Positions 18,940-28,317 of a stretch of DNA of 64,000 nucleotides are shown here, one piece after another; the first letter of the stretch is position 1, and the number at the start of each line of letters is the position of its first letter. The stretch is taken from NCBI GenBank assembly GCA_016110215.1, contig JADWQD010000008.1, positions 1,922,001 to 1,986,000 on the forward strand. Reading direction: 5' to 3'. The position numbers and the translations under genes are program-made. The notes beneath the pieces are model-generated. The model was not told the origin of the DNA and ran no database searches. It worked only from the letters and a program-made list of their open reading frames with translations. This stretch comes from Capronia americana. Taxonomy: Eukaryota > Ascomycota > Eurotiomycetes > Chaetothyriales > Herpotrichiellaceae.

Positions 18940-20817
18940 CTATGCAAGCTTCAAAGCCCTGCGGAGTATATCGCTGAGCCATCCACGTCTAGAATACTTG
19001 TCTTGCTCGAACTCCTTCGCCCGCCAGACAACGATCCCGTCCGGTCGAACCAGGACGGCGCCGGAGCTTCCGATCCCGCGCTCGCTAGCCCATTTATTAC
19101 CAACGTCCTCCCATCCGGATGACTGGCCACCTGACGACGCCGTGCTCTGGTCCAAAATTTCCACGAGGCTCACCAACCCGTGACCATCTTCCTCGATGGC
19201 TTTACTCCACAATTCAGGCCGCGACGTAAATAGAGCGAATCCATCATACCGGACGAGATCCCTCGTCGACAACCTACGCCCGTCCCGTTCAAGCCAAGCG
19301 TGCGGCAAATGGTGGCCCGGAATGGTCGAAGGGTGGTAGTATAACGTATCCAGCTCCCCGGCCTCGGTGAGCTGGCCGTCGTGGTTCGTTGCCTTGCCTT
19401 CCCCGTCGACGTCAACATCTGGGTAGAACCAGCCGACCTCTGCGCCTAACGCGTGGAATTCGTGATCAAGCGTTTTCTGCGCGCGATCTACTGCTTCACG
19501 ACGGGAGATAGCTGCACTATCGTCGGGCGACGCGCTCAGGAAGGATTCCATGTTCGCGATGTTTGCCTCCTGGGTGTTGGTTGGAGACACACCGATGGCG
19601 TTGTCCATGACCAATCCGTGAGAGCGGAGGTTGTGCAGGGAAGTAGTGCGCACTCGCTGGCCGATCGGTCGGCGCTCGGAGTCGTACGTATCGAGTAATG
19701 CATTGAGATTTGCACCAGGCCCGAGGGACGGCGGAACGCCATTAACCGCGAAATTCAGCTTCCATACTAAATTGTCCACATCTTGCATGCCGGTGTTGAG
19801 GCCCAACGCTCCCCACGGAGGGATCCGATGCGCTGCGTCTCCGACGAAGAAAACCCGCCCCGTAGACACCTTGTTGCGATATCGCGTCGCGGTCAGTGCA
19901 TTGACGTACCAATAGCTGGTGGAGAGAAGTTCTGCCTTCAGATCTGGGATTTGCAATGTCTTGTGCAGTCGGTTCAGCATTGCGGGCCCGTCCATGCTTT
20001 TCTCACCAGGAGCCAACCCGCACGCGAAGAGCCACTCCTCGGTATCGGGAGAAATGGGGTAAGGGCCCAGGTGGTAGAGGTAGCCTGAACCGATGGTGCC
20101 TCCGAGTCGTGGGTTGACGAACCAGGTTATAAAGTTCCGAATGTCGGGGTGATGAAGAGATAGAGGTGCACGGATGTGCGCGGACACCATGTCAACGACA
20201 TTGCGTTCTCCCTCCCAGCCAATTCCAAGCTGATCAGTCAGTCCGCGCCCGCCATCAGCTGCAATGCAATACTTCGCTCGCACGGTTTCGGGAGGCTGGC
20301 CCTTGCGTTGATATGTGAGGAGAACGTGGTCGTCTGCTTCTTCGACCTTTGTGACTTCCGTATTGTACAGAATGCCGTTGGGGTTGAGCTCCAATGCCCG
20401 TTTCTGTAGGATGGGCTCCATCCGAATTTGCGGCATTATGGAATACTGACACGGCGACACGGACGCATATTCTCCCTTATACGCGCCACCGCCCCATGAG
20501 TCTCGGCTGGTAATCTCTCTCCCAGTTGATCCGAAACTCGTGTACCACGCCGTCCTGCAGACAATATTCGCGGGAGCGCGCGACTTAATCAACTCGTCTT
20601 CGATCCCCATGCGCCGCCAAATCTCCATGGTGCGGTGATTGTAACCACATGCTTTGGGGTGGATAGACGTCGACGGATACCGCTCAAACAAGAGGTGTGG
20701 GATGTTGCACTGCGAGAGAAGAATGGACGCCGACAGACCAGTCGGACCGCCTCCGACAATGGCGACCGGATAACTTGCGGACATATTCGGGTTCATGACT
20801 TCAACGTTGCAACGCAC
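18940..20817 (-). CDS. FAD-dependent aromatic hydroxylase (PF01494)
   Basis: A single exon encodes up to 625 residues from ATG 20817. Methionines at residues 8 and 12 are closer to the fold and could be the true start. VAIVGGGPTGLSASILLSQ is the FAD-binding GxGxxG fingerprint. CIAADGGRGLTDQLGI is the DG motif that contacts both FAD and NAD(P)H. GRVFFVGDAAHRIPPWGALGLNTGMQD is the GD motif typical of group A flavoprotein monooxygenases. The C-terminal about 100 residues (VLVRPDGIVVWRA) form the thioredoxin-like tail seen in phenol/2,4-dichlorophenol and hydroxyphenylpropionate hydroxylases. The enzyme should hydroxylate a phenolic ring with NAD(P)H and O2. With the CYP504-like P450 nearby it could act on a later phenolic intermediate, which is inference. 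Confidence 0.9.
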   Translation of the reverse strand: MRCNVEVMNPNMSASYPVAIVGGGPTGLSASILLSQCNIPHLLFERYPSTSIHPKACGYNHRTMEIWRRMGIEDELIKSRAPANIVCRTAWYTSFGSTGREITSRDSWGGGAYKGEYASVSPCQYSIMPQIRMEPILQKRALELNPNGILYNTEVTKVEEADDHVLLTYQRKGQPPETVRAKYCIAADGGRGLTDQLGIGWEGERNVVDMVSAHIRAPLSLHHPDIRNFITWFVNPRLGGTIGSGYLYHLGPYPISPDTEEWLFACGLAPGEKSMDGPAMLNRLHKTLQIPDLKAELLSTSYWYVNALTATRYRNKVSTGRVFFVGDAAHRIPPWGALGLNTGMQDVDNLVWKLNFAVNGVPPSLGPGANLNALLDTYDSERRPIGQRVRTTSLHNLRSHGLVMDNAIGVSPTNTQEANIANMESFLSASPDDSAAISRREAVDRAQKTLDHEFHALGAEVGWFYPDVDVDGEGKATNHDGQLTEAGELDTLYYHPSTIPGHHLPHAWLERDGRRLSTRDLVRYDGFALFTSRPELWSKAIEEDGHGLVSLVEILDQSTASSGGQSSGWEDVGNKWASERGIGSSGAVLVRPDGIVVWRAKEFEQDKYSRRGWLSDILRRALKLA

Positions 20818-22931
20818 TGGCTTATGTCATGATTTAGAAGATGACCTTTCGAAGTGTTTGAATTCTGAAATATCGATCGGAGGTGCCCTTTCTGTCTGGA
20901 TGTCTATCTCAGCGTTGGTTCCGTGCCGTCAGATCACGTCATCAGACGCACGGTTTCAGGCAAGGAAGTAGTCGAGCTTGTCACCAAGTAAACTAGGCCT
21001 CACGCGAAAAAGAGAGGAAACTCGTACAGAGCAGGTCGGGCTTCCCAGTGTCGAGGTGAACACGAAGCTTATGTACACTCACCAGTGGGAAACGCGTTAC
21101 TCCACACGAATGACCCCACGAACCGGGCATGGCAGAAGTGTTAAAGTTTGCAAGTAGAACGTGGGGCAATCTTGTGCTTAAAAGTTGCAAGGTAAACGTT
21201 GCACGCGGCAAAGGTCAAGGAACCTTCACGGTGTCCCCTTATTGATGGCCCGGAGACGATGAAGAATGGACGGTCACCGGGCAAGGGTGATCAGACACAT
21301 ATCCTAAGCAGCCAATCATGGCGCAGAAATACTGCCCGTCCCACCAGTCTTGGCGTGACCATGTGAGCCAGCCCCATTTGCATTGTTGATTTCTCCTTCA
21401 CTGGAGCCTGACTTTCAGATTCCATATCTAACTGAGTCCCACACGTCTCTCGCCTTTGCTGCCTGCGCGGCGGTCGGGTCATCACTTTGAAAGGTAAATA
21501 ACCATTGCAAAATGCCAAGTTCCAGTGGCTTTTGCTCCCTTTTCCCTTCCTGAAAGGTCCGATGGTCCTCTCATCAATTTCCTCTGCTACCAAATTTCAC
21601 GCCGTTGTGCTCAAATCGCGATTTCTTATATTGTCCATCTATCTAGTATCTATCCTACTTGCACCACCCCTTCATCCATTGAGATAGAAATCAGACGCCT
21701 ATAGGTGAAATGTGGGGCGTTGTTAGTATTAGGTCGGGAATTGGTGTGAAGGCTGCAACTCCTCTGGCAAAGGTCAGAGAGAAGGTGTTAGAGCTCGAAA
21801 AGCATTCAGAACGAGGAGATCTGACTCACGTATTCCGGGGATGTTGCAGTTTACCCCAGGGGCGATCTAAAGAAAGGTTCAATCGTCCGCATTCTGTTTG
21901 ACTTCTTGTCTAACAGACTACTCGCGAGGAACAAGATGCTTGACGATTTTGGATGATTTCTCTATCCAGGGCTGGATTTCGCCCTACCATCCGACAAAGC
22001 TCGCTGGGAGGAATGGCTTACACAGCAGTTTCCCAATGAAGCCGGGGCGATCCCATCGTTACTTGGTCAAGCATCTACAAAGCGGCCGACTGGCATTCCC
22101 GCGCAGCTACCTAAGCTGTATTGCCGTGGCCGTTCAACTCCCTGTTTGACCAGTAGCGGCGCCTTAGCCCTGCGAGGGCATTGCAGACTACCCTCCCTCC
22201 CAATTTACAATACGCTTGCATCATTGGGCGTAATATCAAGACGTATTCTGCTTTTCGGCTGCTGCGCCAACGACGATGACAATAGGATTCTTCTCCCCTT
22301 GCTAGCCCTGGCGACGATCAATGTAGATGGCCTTCCAACTGCCAATAGACGGTTTATTCAGCGGACAGGTGACACAAATGCTGACAGACCTGGAGTATGA
22401 TCGCTCCGACGCTGAGTTCTATCTTTGTGGTGCTGAAACTGTTCTGGTGAGTCCCGGAAGATCGGGAGTGCATTTTGCTTGTGTTCAATCGGTGACAGGC
22501 TGGTGTCAGTTCGGCATTATAAGGACGGCTGTCTAAGTACTATATCTATGTGAATTTCAAGCCCCGAGAACGTCGTATTAATGAAGCTTGCCTGCTTGGA
22601 AGAAAAGCTGAAGTACGTGATCGTACGATCGAAGGCTCAGATTTGGCTCTCGGCGGGATAACATCGGCTTTTCCTTCGAGTGCATTCATTTTTCTTCTCT
22701 TCCCGCCCGATATGAGGAACTTCCCGCTCACTGACACTTACACCAGTCAGACGAGGGCTCGGCCCTGGCCGCAACTTGCCCGTGTAAAATCCATGATGAT
22801 ACGATCCTGAACGAGTGGTAAAGTACGCATCCGGCCTTGAAAGGTAATTCCACTGGTCCTGGAATCATCCCGCACCGCCGTGATATCCCAACGCGAGCGA
22901 GTACGACTTCTTTCCGAGCGAAGACCCCCAA
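20818..22931. other. 2.1 kb spacer with possible decayed coding sequence
   Basis: No intact gene is supported. Most of the spacer has no recognisable content. Parts of 21.96-22.45 kb translate to protein-like strings in different frames (see the separate entry). Confidence 0.4.
21965..22446 (+). pseudogene. possible oxidoreductase relic (unidentified)
   Basis: From about 21968 one frame reads GLDFALPSDKARWEEWLTQQ followed by FPNEAGAIPSLL, a compositionally normal helical protein string. At 22327-22446 another frame reads ATG...QVTQMLTDLEYDRS and DAEFYLCGAE, then a GTGAGT donor-like end. The YLCG string recalls the end of ferredoxin-reductase-like domains, but that is a four-residue match. 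No frame joins the pieces without stops, so a decayed gene is more likely than an active one. The family is not secure. Confidence 0.25.
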
Positions 22932-24479
22932 ATGCCTCCCAAATGTGACGGCAGCCACGGGAGAGATACAAATTCCGCGCTCGGTGAGCTCCTGGCTCTG
23001 ATCCAAGACTATCACGACTTCAACCCCGACACGACCGTCCCGGTCTACCCGTACCCAACATATCTACAGTTCAGCCAGCAAGTCTCCCGTGGAAGGCCGT
23101 GCGTGTATCGCCTTGATAGGGACGTCTTGGACATTCCATCTAGGAGAGAAGGGATTCCCAATGGCACAGGTCGTGGATGTGAGACCGACCATCATCCAGC
23201 GAAGCCACATCACGCTCCTTTTCCAGTGAAAGACCGAAAACGCGCGCATCTTGAAGAGGAGCAGCGTTCCATTCTCAGTGCGCCGTGTTTCCGATGGACG
23301 AAGAAGACACTACGCTCGCTTGTGCAAACGGAAGTAGAAGTCGCTGTGACGCCGGACGGACGGGCTGATTCGCTGTATGTACTCCCAAGGCGGTGCCCGC
23401 GGCAACATGGTGGTGCGTCCGAGATAGGCACGGGAACGAGAAGCCCTAGAGAAGATCCGAATGAAAGAGAGCACGCTCAGCCTACGGGCCCCGAGGACGT
23501 AGCATATCAGCAGAAGAGCGATGAGGAGGACGACACATCAGAGCCCGTCTTCCTCCAACCTGCCACGACTCGCATGACCCTCTCCAAGCTGATTGACGAG
23601 CTCTGTGCGCCAGTGCCGGCGTCACCTTCTGCCGCTCAGATGTCGCCGCCTACAAAACCAGTCTATTACCTGCAATCGCAGGATTCGAACCTCTCGCGCC
23701 CGGAGCTGGCTTCGCTCAAAGCTCATCTCCCTGCGACGCCTCCTCCGTTTGCGCTCCCCATCCTAGGAGAACCCGACGCCACGAATATCTGGATCGGCAA
23801 CGCCCAGAGCGTGACCTCCACGCATAGGGACCCGTACGAGAATCTGTACCTCGTGGTAAAAGGCCGGAAACAATTCGTGCTGTACGCCCCCGTTGAAGAG
23901 ATCTGCCTGCATGCCACGATGGTGCGGACCGGGCGATGGATGTTCGACGAGGATACCGAGAAGTTTAACATTACCATGGACGTGGACGAGGACGTGGACG
24001 AGGACGTGGACGAGGACGAGGACGAGGACGTGGACGATGATCATCCCGAGGATAGAGAAGCCCAAGGCGAAGATGCAAGTCCTTCTGCGCTCGACACGCC
24101 GTCCTCTGATGAGACCTCGACCTCATCAAACGCCAATCCCGCCAAAATCCCTTGGATCCCCATCGACCCCTTACATCCCCCACCACCTTCATCCCCACTG
24201 TACCAGTACTACAAACACGCAAGACCCCTGACCGTCACCGTGGAGGAGGGCCAAATCCTCTACCTCCCAGCGGGCTGGTTCCACCACGTGACGCAAGAGT
24301 GCGGGCAATGGGAAGATGAAGATGAAAACGGGATTAAAACCACCCCGACCCCCGCCCCGTGTATAGCTCTGAACTATTGGTTCGACATGGATTATTCTGG
24401 AGAGAAGCACGTTATGAGGGAGATGGTGGGCCGGCTCGTCGAGAAGGTCAGGAGGAGCGAGAGGAGCGGGAAGGCTTAG
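22932..24479 (+). CDS. JmjC/cupin-8 oxygenase, JMJD7-like
   Basis: A single exon encodes 515 residues. The N-terminal PVYPYPTYLQFSQQVSRGRPCVYR segment and the C-terminal catalytic half match the JMJD7 group of Fe(II)/2-oxoglutarate oxygenases (lysyl hydroxylases). The iron ligands are visible as H298 and D300 in TSTHRDPYENLY and as H451 in LPAGWFHHV. The protein is much longer than the roughly 320-residue animal form. A low-complexity stretch lies at 150-240. A highly acidic one at about 345-420 contains a (VDED)n run coded by a 12-bp minisatellite, inserted between the HxD and distal His. The fold should still close because both sides align with the family. It is probably a housekeeping protein hydroxylase acting on a translation-associated GTPase, as known for JMJD7. 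That role is carried over from the family. Confidence 0.82.
   Translation: MPPKCDGSHGRDTNSALGELLALIQDYHDFNPDTTVPVYPYPTYLQFSQQVSRGRPCVYRLDRDVLDIPSRREGIPNGTGRGCETDHHPAKPHHAPFPVKDRKRAHLEEEQRSILSAPCFRWTKKTLRSLVQTEVEVAVTPDGRADSLYVLPRRCPRQHGGASEIGTGTRSPREDPNEREHAQPTGPEDVAYQQKSDEEDDTSEPVFLQPATTRMTLSKLIDELCAPVPASPSAAQMSPPTKPVYYLQSQDSNLSRPELASLKAHLPATPPPFALPILGEPDATNIWIGNAQSVTSTHRDPYENLYLVVKGRKQFVLYAPVEEICLHATMVRTGRWMFDEDTEKFNITMDVDEDVDEDVDEDEDEDVDDDHPEDREAQGEDASPSALDTPSSDETSTSSNANPAKIPWIPIDPLHPPPPSSPLYQYYKHARPLTVTVEEGQILYLPAGWFHHVTQECGQWEDEDENGIKTTPTPAPCIALNYWFDMDYSGEKHVMREMVGRLVEKVRRSERSGKA
23979..24040 (+). repeat. 12-bp minisatellite (GACGTGGACGAG)n
   Basis: Imperfect tandem copies of GACGTGGACGAG, in frame, encode VDEDVDEDVDEDEDEDVDDD inside the JmjC protein. 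Length is always a multiple of 3, so copy change does not shift the frame. Confidence 0.85.
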
Positions 24480-25249
24480 GGCAGACAGGTTCTACAGGAC
24501 CGCCCGCCCGCCATTGGTTTGACTTTTCTTTTGTTTTTTAAGCTTCATCCCGCCATGATGGGACATATAGTTACCAGAAGTTGAGTTTAATTTGAGTTCG
24601 AATTCGAATTGGGGGTCTTGGATTTGCGGATTGATGGGGTTGGAAGGCAAGATGGATGTCTTTGAGTCTTGACTGTGCATGCACGGCGCTGTTAATATAG
24701 ACTTTGATTTGGAAGAGGTGTTGAGTTGCCTTCCTTGACGGAAGAGCTCATAGTCAACTTACTACAGCCGACGAGGTAGTCCTTCTGCTAAAGCGGCGCT
24801 GGCAGAGGGCTCAAGGAGAAATTTCGGGACTGCGGTTCGACTGAGTATCTCCAGGTGAATACCTATGCTTGGACTGTACCTGGCGATGACGTCGGCATTC
24901 ATCTCCAGCGCTAGGAGGAGTTTGCAACTTCATGGGGATGGAAGTCTTGATGAACATGTCCGCCTGTGGCGTGCTTGAAGGAAGAACGACGAATGAAAGG
25001 CTTCGAGAACGTGATTTCGATTCTCTATTCTAAGCTCATTGCTAGCGCTCCGGAAATCTAGCCCGAACCTGTGGAGCATCATGGAATCCTGTTCGGCGAG
25101 CAGATCACGTCGTCTCAGCTCTCCGCCTCGCTGGAACTCATCGGGTGTGTTTCTCGGCGCCCTCGTTACAATGCATGGGAGAACTCGAGGATCTCTTCTT
25201 TGGTCTCATCACCTGGTCGGTATCACGACTGTGAATGCCGACTGCCGGC
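24480..25249. other. intergenic region between convergent genes
   Basis: No gene is supported. A 12-bp perfect palindrome TTCGAATTCGAA lies at 24597-24608 in the 3' flank of the JmjC gene and has no obvious role. Confidence 0.4.
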
Positions 25250-26118
25250 CTAGGAGCGAGCCTCGACCTTCTTCAAGAGCTCGGGGAACTCCTTCCAATC
25301 GTACATGATCTCGAGACAGTTGCATTGCTCCTTGAGGATCTTCTCCATCTGCTTCATCTTCTCCTCGCCTTCCTCTATCCCGTAGACACCGACGTAGCCA
25401 ATGCAGGGAATACCAGCACGCATGGCCGCGGTGGCACCACTCTTGCTATCCTCGACGGTAACACATTCTTCTGGCTTGACACCCAGTTGGTCGCAGGCGT
25501 AGAGGTAGATCTTAGGGTCTGGCTTGCTGGAGGGAGGGTTGAGAGAGGTGGCCGCACTGTAGACGTGCTCGTTGGGGAAGTACTTGTCTATTCCGGTCTT
25601 CTCGAGGGAGGCGACGACACGGGGTTTGGCAGAAGTGCTGACTACTGACATGGGGTAGCCAGCCTGCTTCAAGCGCTCAAGCTCCTCGGGCGCACCGGGG
25701 CACGGTTGGCACTTGGCCTTGAGTTTGGCGGTGACGGCACCCAATTCCTTGCCGACATATTCTTCAAGCTGGTCCGCAGGCATCTGGAAGTTGTGCTTCT
25801 TCTGGAGACCGACCATCATGCCGCGGAAGTTCTGGCCAACGAACGCTTCAAGGAGGTCATGGACGGTGTATCGATCGGGGACATTGTACTTCTCGAGAAG
25901 TTCATTGGTGAGATCGGTGCAAGCCTCGAAGGCGAGACGCTCTGACAAGCAGAGGGTGTTGTCACAGTCGAGGAGGACGTATTTGACCTATGAATTATTA
26001 GCTTGTCGGTCTCAACAGGTTGCCTCGATCGTGCTTGTGTAACAATGAGCGGTCAGGGTAGTCTGAGGGGTAGATGAGGACCTTGTGAAGGATAAGCAAG
26101 CGAACATACCTTGCCCAT
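25250..26118 (-). CDS. HAD-superfamily phosphatase (phosphoglycolate phosphatase/phosphoglucomutase-like)
   Basis: Two exons, 26118-26110 and 25987-25250, give 248 residues. The first exon codes only Met-Gly-Lys. It is required because the second exon begins VKYVLLDCDNTLC, which places the HAD motif I aspartates at 10 and 12 directly after the start. Further motifs are VVSTSAKPRVVASL (motif II Ser/Thr region), SKPDPKIYLYAC (motif III Lys) and ECVTVEDSKSGATAAMRAG (motif IV acidic pair). The cap helices at about 20-90 are of the C1 type. Such enzymes dephosphorylate small phosphosugars or act as phosphomutases in the cytosol. The substrate is not assignable. The intron is 122 bp with a GTATGT donor and TAG acceptor. 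Confidence 0.88.
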
Positions 26119-27047
26119 GTTGATGGTGTTGTTCAATGAACTCGAGACTGGATATGCAAATTAGAGAACTGAGAAGTCTATAACTGAGGTACAAGAAGAA
26201 GAAAATTGTTGTGGTCGAGAGAGTCAGAGTGGGATGGACAACTGATAAGTTTTGTTTTGTGAGGGGCTTCGAGGGGAATTTAGAGATCGGGCATTGATCT
26301 GCAGCGATTGGGCAAGGCGGCAAGATGCTGGGGAAAAGGTGCCACACAGTGACGGGCACCAGGAGAACGGGAAGCTCGAAGTGGAGCTCACGGCCAGCTT
26401 CAAGCTCTGTCATTGGCCACCGCGACGTCATACGATTCAACCAGTCTTGCCTTCTTGTTTGCAGCGCCTCACCAGCACCACGTGCAAAGACTTTGCAGGA
26501 CATAAGTAAGATGGCGGTGAGACATATCGGCAGCTTTCAATGCTAAGAGCGAATCTTTCTCACGCAGTATCTCCGCCTGGAAGGCTCGGTAACGGCCATT
26601 TCATGGTCTAGATCGCCCCGGAGACAACTCTAGTCCTTTGGCCGTTGCACGGAAGGCTGGTGGTTGCAGCCGTAGCCTCAATGCTTCTCTCTCCACCCGC
26701 ACAGCAACCTTGGATATGTCTCCTTTTGGGGAAACATTTCCATCCATTCCTTCAGAGCTGTTGTTCTTTTTCGTAGAAATCCCGCTCATATCAGATGATT
26801 GAAAAATTGTGCAGCTTGTGGCAGCTCCTGATAATGCAGCATGTCATCCAATCACTCGTTCCGCCAAAGATCCGGTCCGCTGACGTGTTGGAGATCTCAT
26901 GGCAGCGACGTTGTACACCTGCGTTGCCCCCGGGAGCGTTTGATACCTGCGGCGCATTTTCTCCAGACACGGTCTTGGAGGCGGTATCACCTTCGCCGTG
27001 TCGGCAGAACAACGAAATCATCATCTGGTCAAATCCGAAGATTGCTA
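26119..27047. other. intergenic region
   Basis: This is the promoter side of the HAD gene and the 3' flank of SAP18. I see no gene and no obvious repeats. Confidence 0.4.
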
Positions 27048-27800
27048 TCAGTAGCCTCGTCTGGCGCCTCTTCCGCCTCGGAAGCCACTAGCCTCAGGTA
27101 ACCGCTCCCCTCGCCTCCACTCACCGCTTGGGATAGTGCCAGGTCCTCCGAACTCGCCGCCTCTTGGGCCATACCCGTTGTAGCTGCCTCTACTGCTCAA
27201 ACCATAGCCGCCACCTCTGACTCTGCCGTAGCCGTTTTCTCTAGCACCTCCCCTCGCACTAACGCTTCCGCCAGACACCACGGTGCCGTCGCTTAGCGGA
27301 GGAAACACCGCGCAGTCGATAAAGTCGCCGATAACGAACCGTGCTTCTTCGAGTGTTTTGTCTGCCTCTTCACCCTGCAGACGAATGCCGCCAGGACCAT
27401 CGCCATTGGAGTTCTCCGGGGTCGCGACCACCACGCTACCCATCTCTTTGCTCAGATATCGACCCCTCCCTTCACTTTCAAGTCTCCCTCCCCCGCCTCT
27501 GCTGGCGTGTAAATCAGGATAGACCAATCTGAAGCTCAGCCTCGTTCCTATGGCGGGATCGGGTAGGATGCTTGGAAGTGCCTGCGTCAACAGCAGCGCA
27601 AGCTCCTTTAACGTACAGCTCATCCATGTGTATATCTGCAGATGTGATGGTAGATGCGGATGTGGGTTCGAGGGCGTCGGCACAGGGAAATCCGTCAGGC
27701 TGTGGAAGGCGGATGCGCGATAGCAGAAATTCAGTAGGAAAGGCGTGGTGGTTTGGCGGTCGATGGTAGTCTTGGGAGGTGGAGAAGGAGACCGAGACAT
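27048..27800 (-). CDS. sap18: SAP18, Sin3-associated polypeptide
   Basis: A single exon encodes 250 residues. The SAP18 domain (PF06487) is clear: DRQTTTPFLLNFCYRASAFH, LQIYTWMSCTLKELALLL, PDPAIGTRLSFRLVYPD, KEMGSVVV and EARFVIGDFIDCAVFPP. SAP18 adopts a ubiquitin-like fold. It works in the Sin3 histone deacetylase complex and in the ASAP/PSAP splicing-associated complexes in the nucleus. The fungal protein has an extra C-terminal glycine/arginine-rich tail from about 185 to 250 (RGG and YG repeats), suggesting RNA binding. A glycine-rich insertion lies between the YPD strand and the KEMGSVVV strand. This is a conserved housekeeping gene and marks a break between the left catabolic region and the next genes. 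Confidence 0.93.
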   Translation of the reverse strand: MSRSPSPPPKTTIDRQTTTPFLLNFCYRASAFHSLTDFPVPTPSNPHPHLPSHLQIYTWMSCTLKELALLLTQALPSILPDPAIGTRLSFRLVYPDLHASRGGGGRLESEGRGRYLSKEMGSVVVATPENSNGDGPGGIRLQGEEADKTLEEARFVIGDFIDCAVFPPLSDGTVVSGGSVSARGGARENGYGRVRGGGYGLSSRGSYNGYGPRGGEFGGPGTIPSGEWRRGERLPEASGFRGGRGARRGY

Positions 27801-28317
27801 ACTTGCAGTATTCCCTGCACAGTAGTCTCGAGCAAGATGGGGGGAAAATAGTCAAGCCAAATCCCCGATCAAGATGAATCCGTGTCAGCGCATCGTAAAG
27901 GCGTGCAGCGCTCGCTATAGCTAGGTGATGTGTCTCTTAGCATCGCACGTGAGGTGCACCTCAGACTAGCACAGTACAGGGACGTCCTGTCTCGCGATGT
28001 GTGATGAAAGATTGCACTTTGCTTTGGGCCCCTTCTAACATGTCCTTAATGCGTGGGGGAGTTGAAGGAGAGCGCGTCTCGGTTGACCTTCCACTTTTGC
28101 TTCCTGTTCGCCTCTGTTTCGGCTCACTGTTCATTGAACACACACATATTAACCACACCAGTGTTAATGTACCAGGCTCGTACTCGTGCTTGTGCTTAAA
28201 ATCGTGGTTTGGTCTCGGTGAACCTTAGCTGACGACATGTGTTAATCTGATTATACATGTCGAGAGATAGCCCAGCACATCCAAAGTCAAAGCAGTGCTG
28301 AATGGTTGTATCACTTC
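27801..28317. other. intergenic region, SAP18 promoter
   Basis: No gene is supported. It holds the 5' flank of SAP18 and the 3' flank of the PF11951 gene. Confidence 0.4.
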
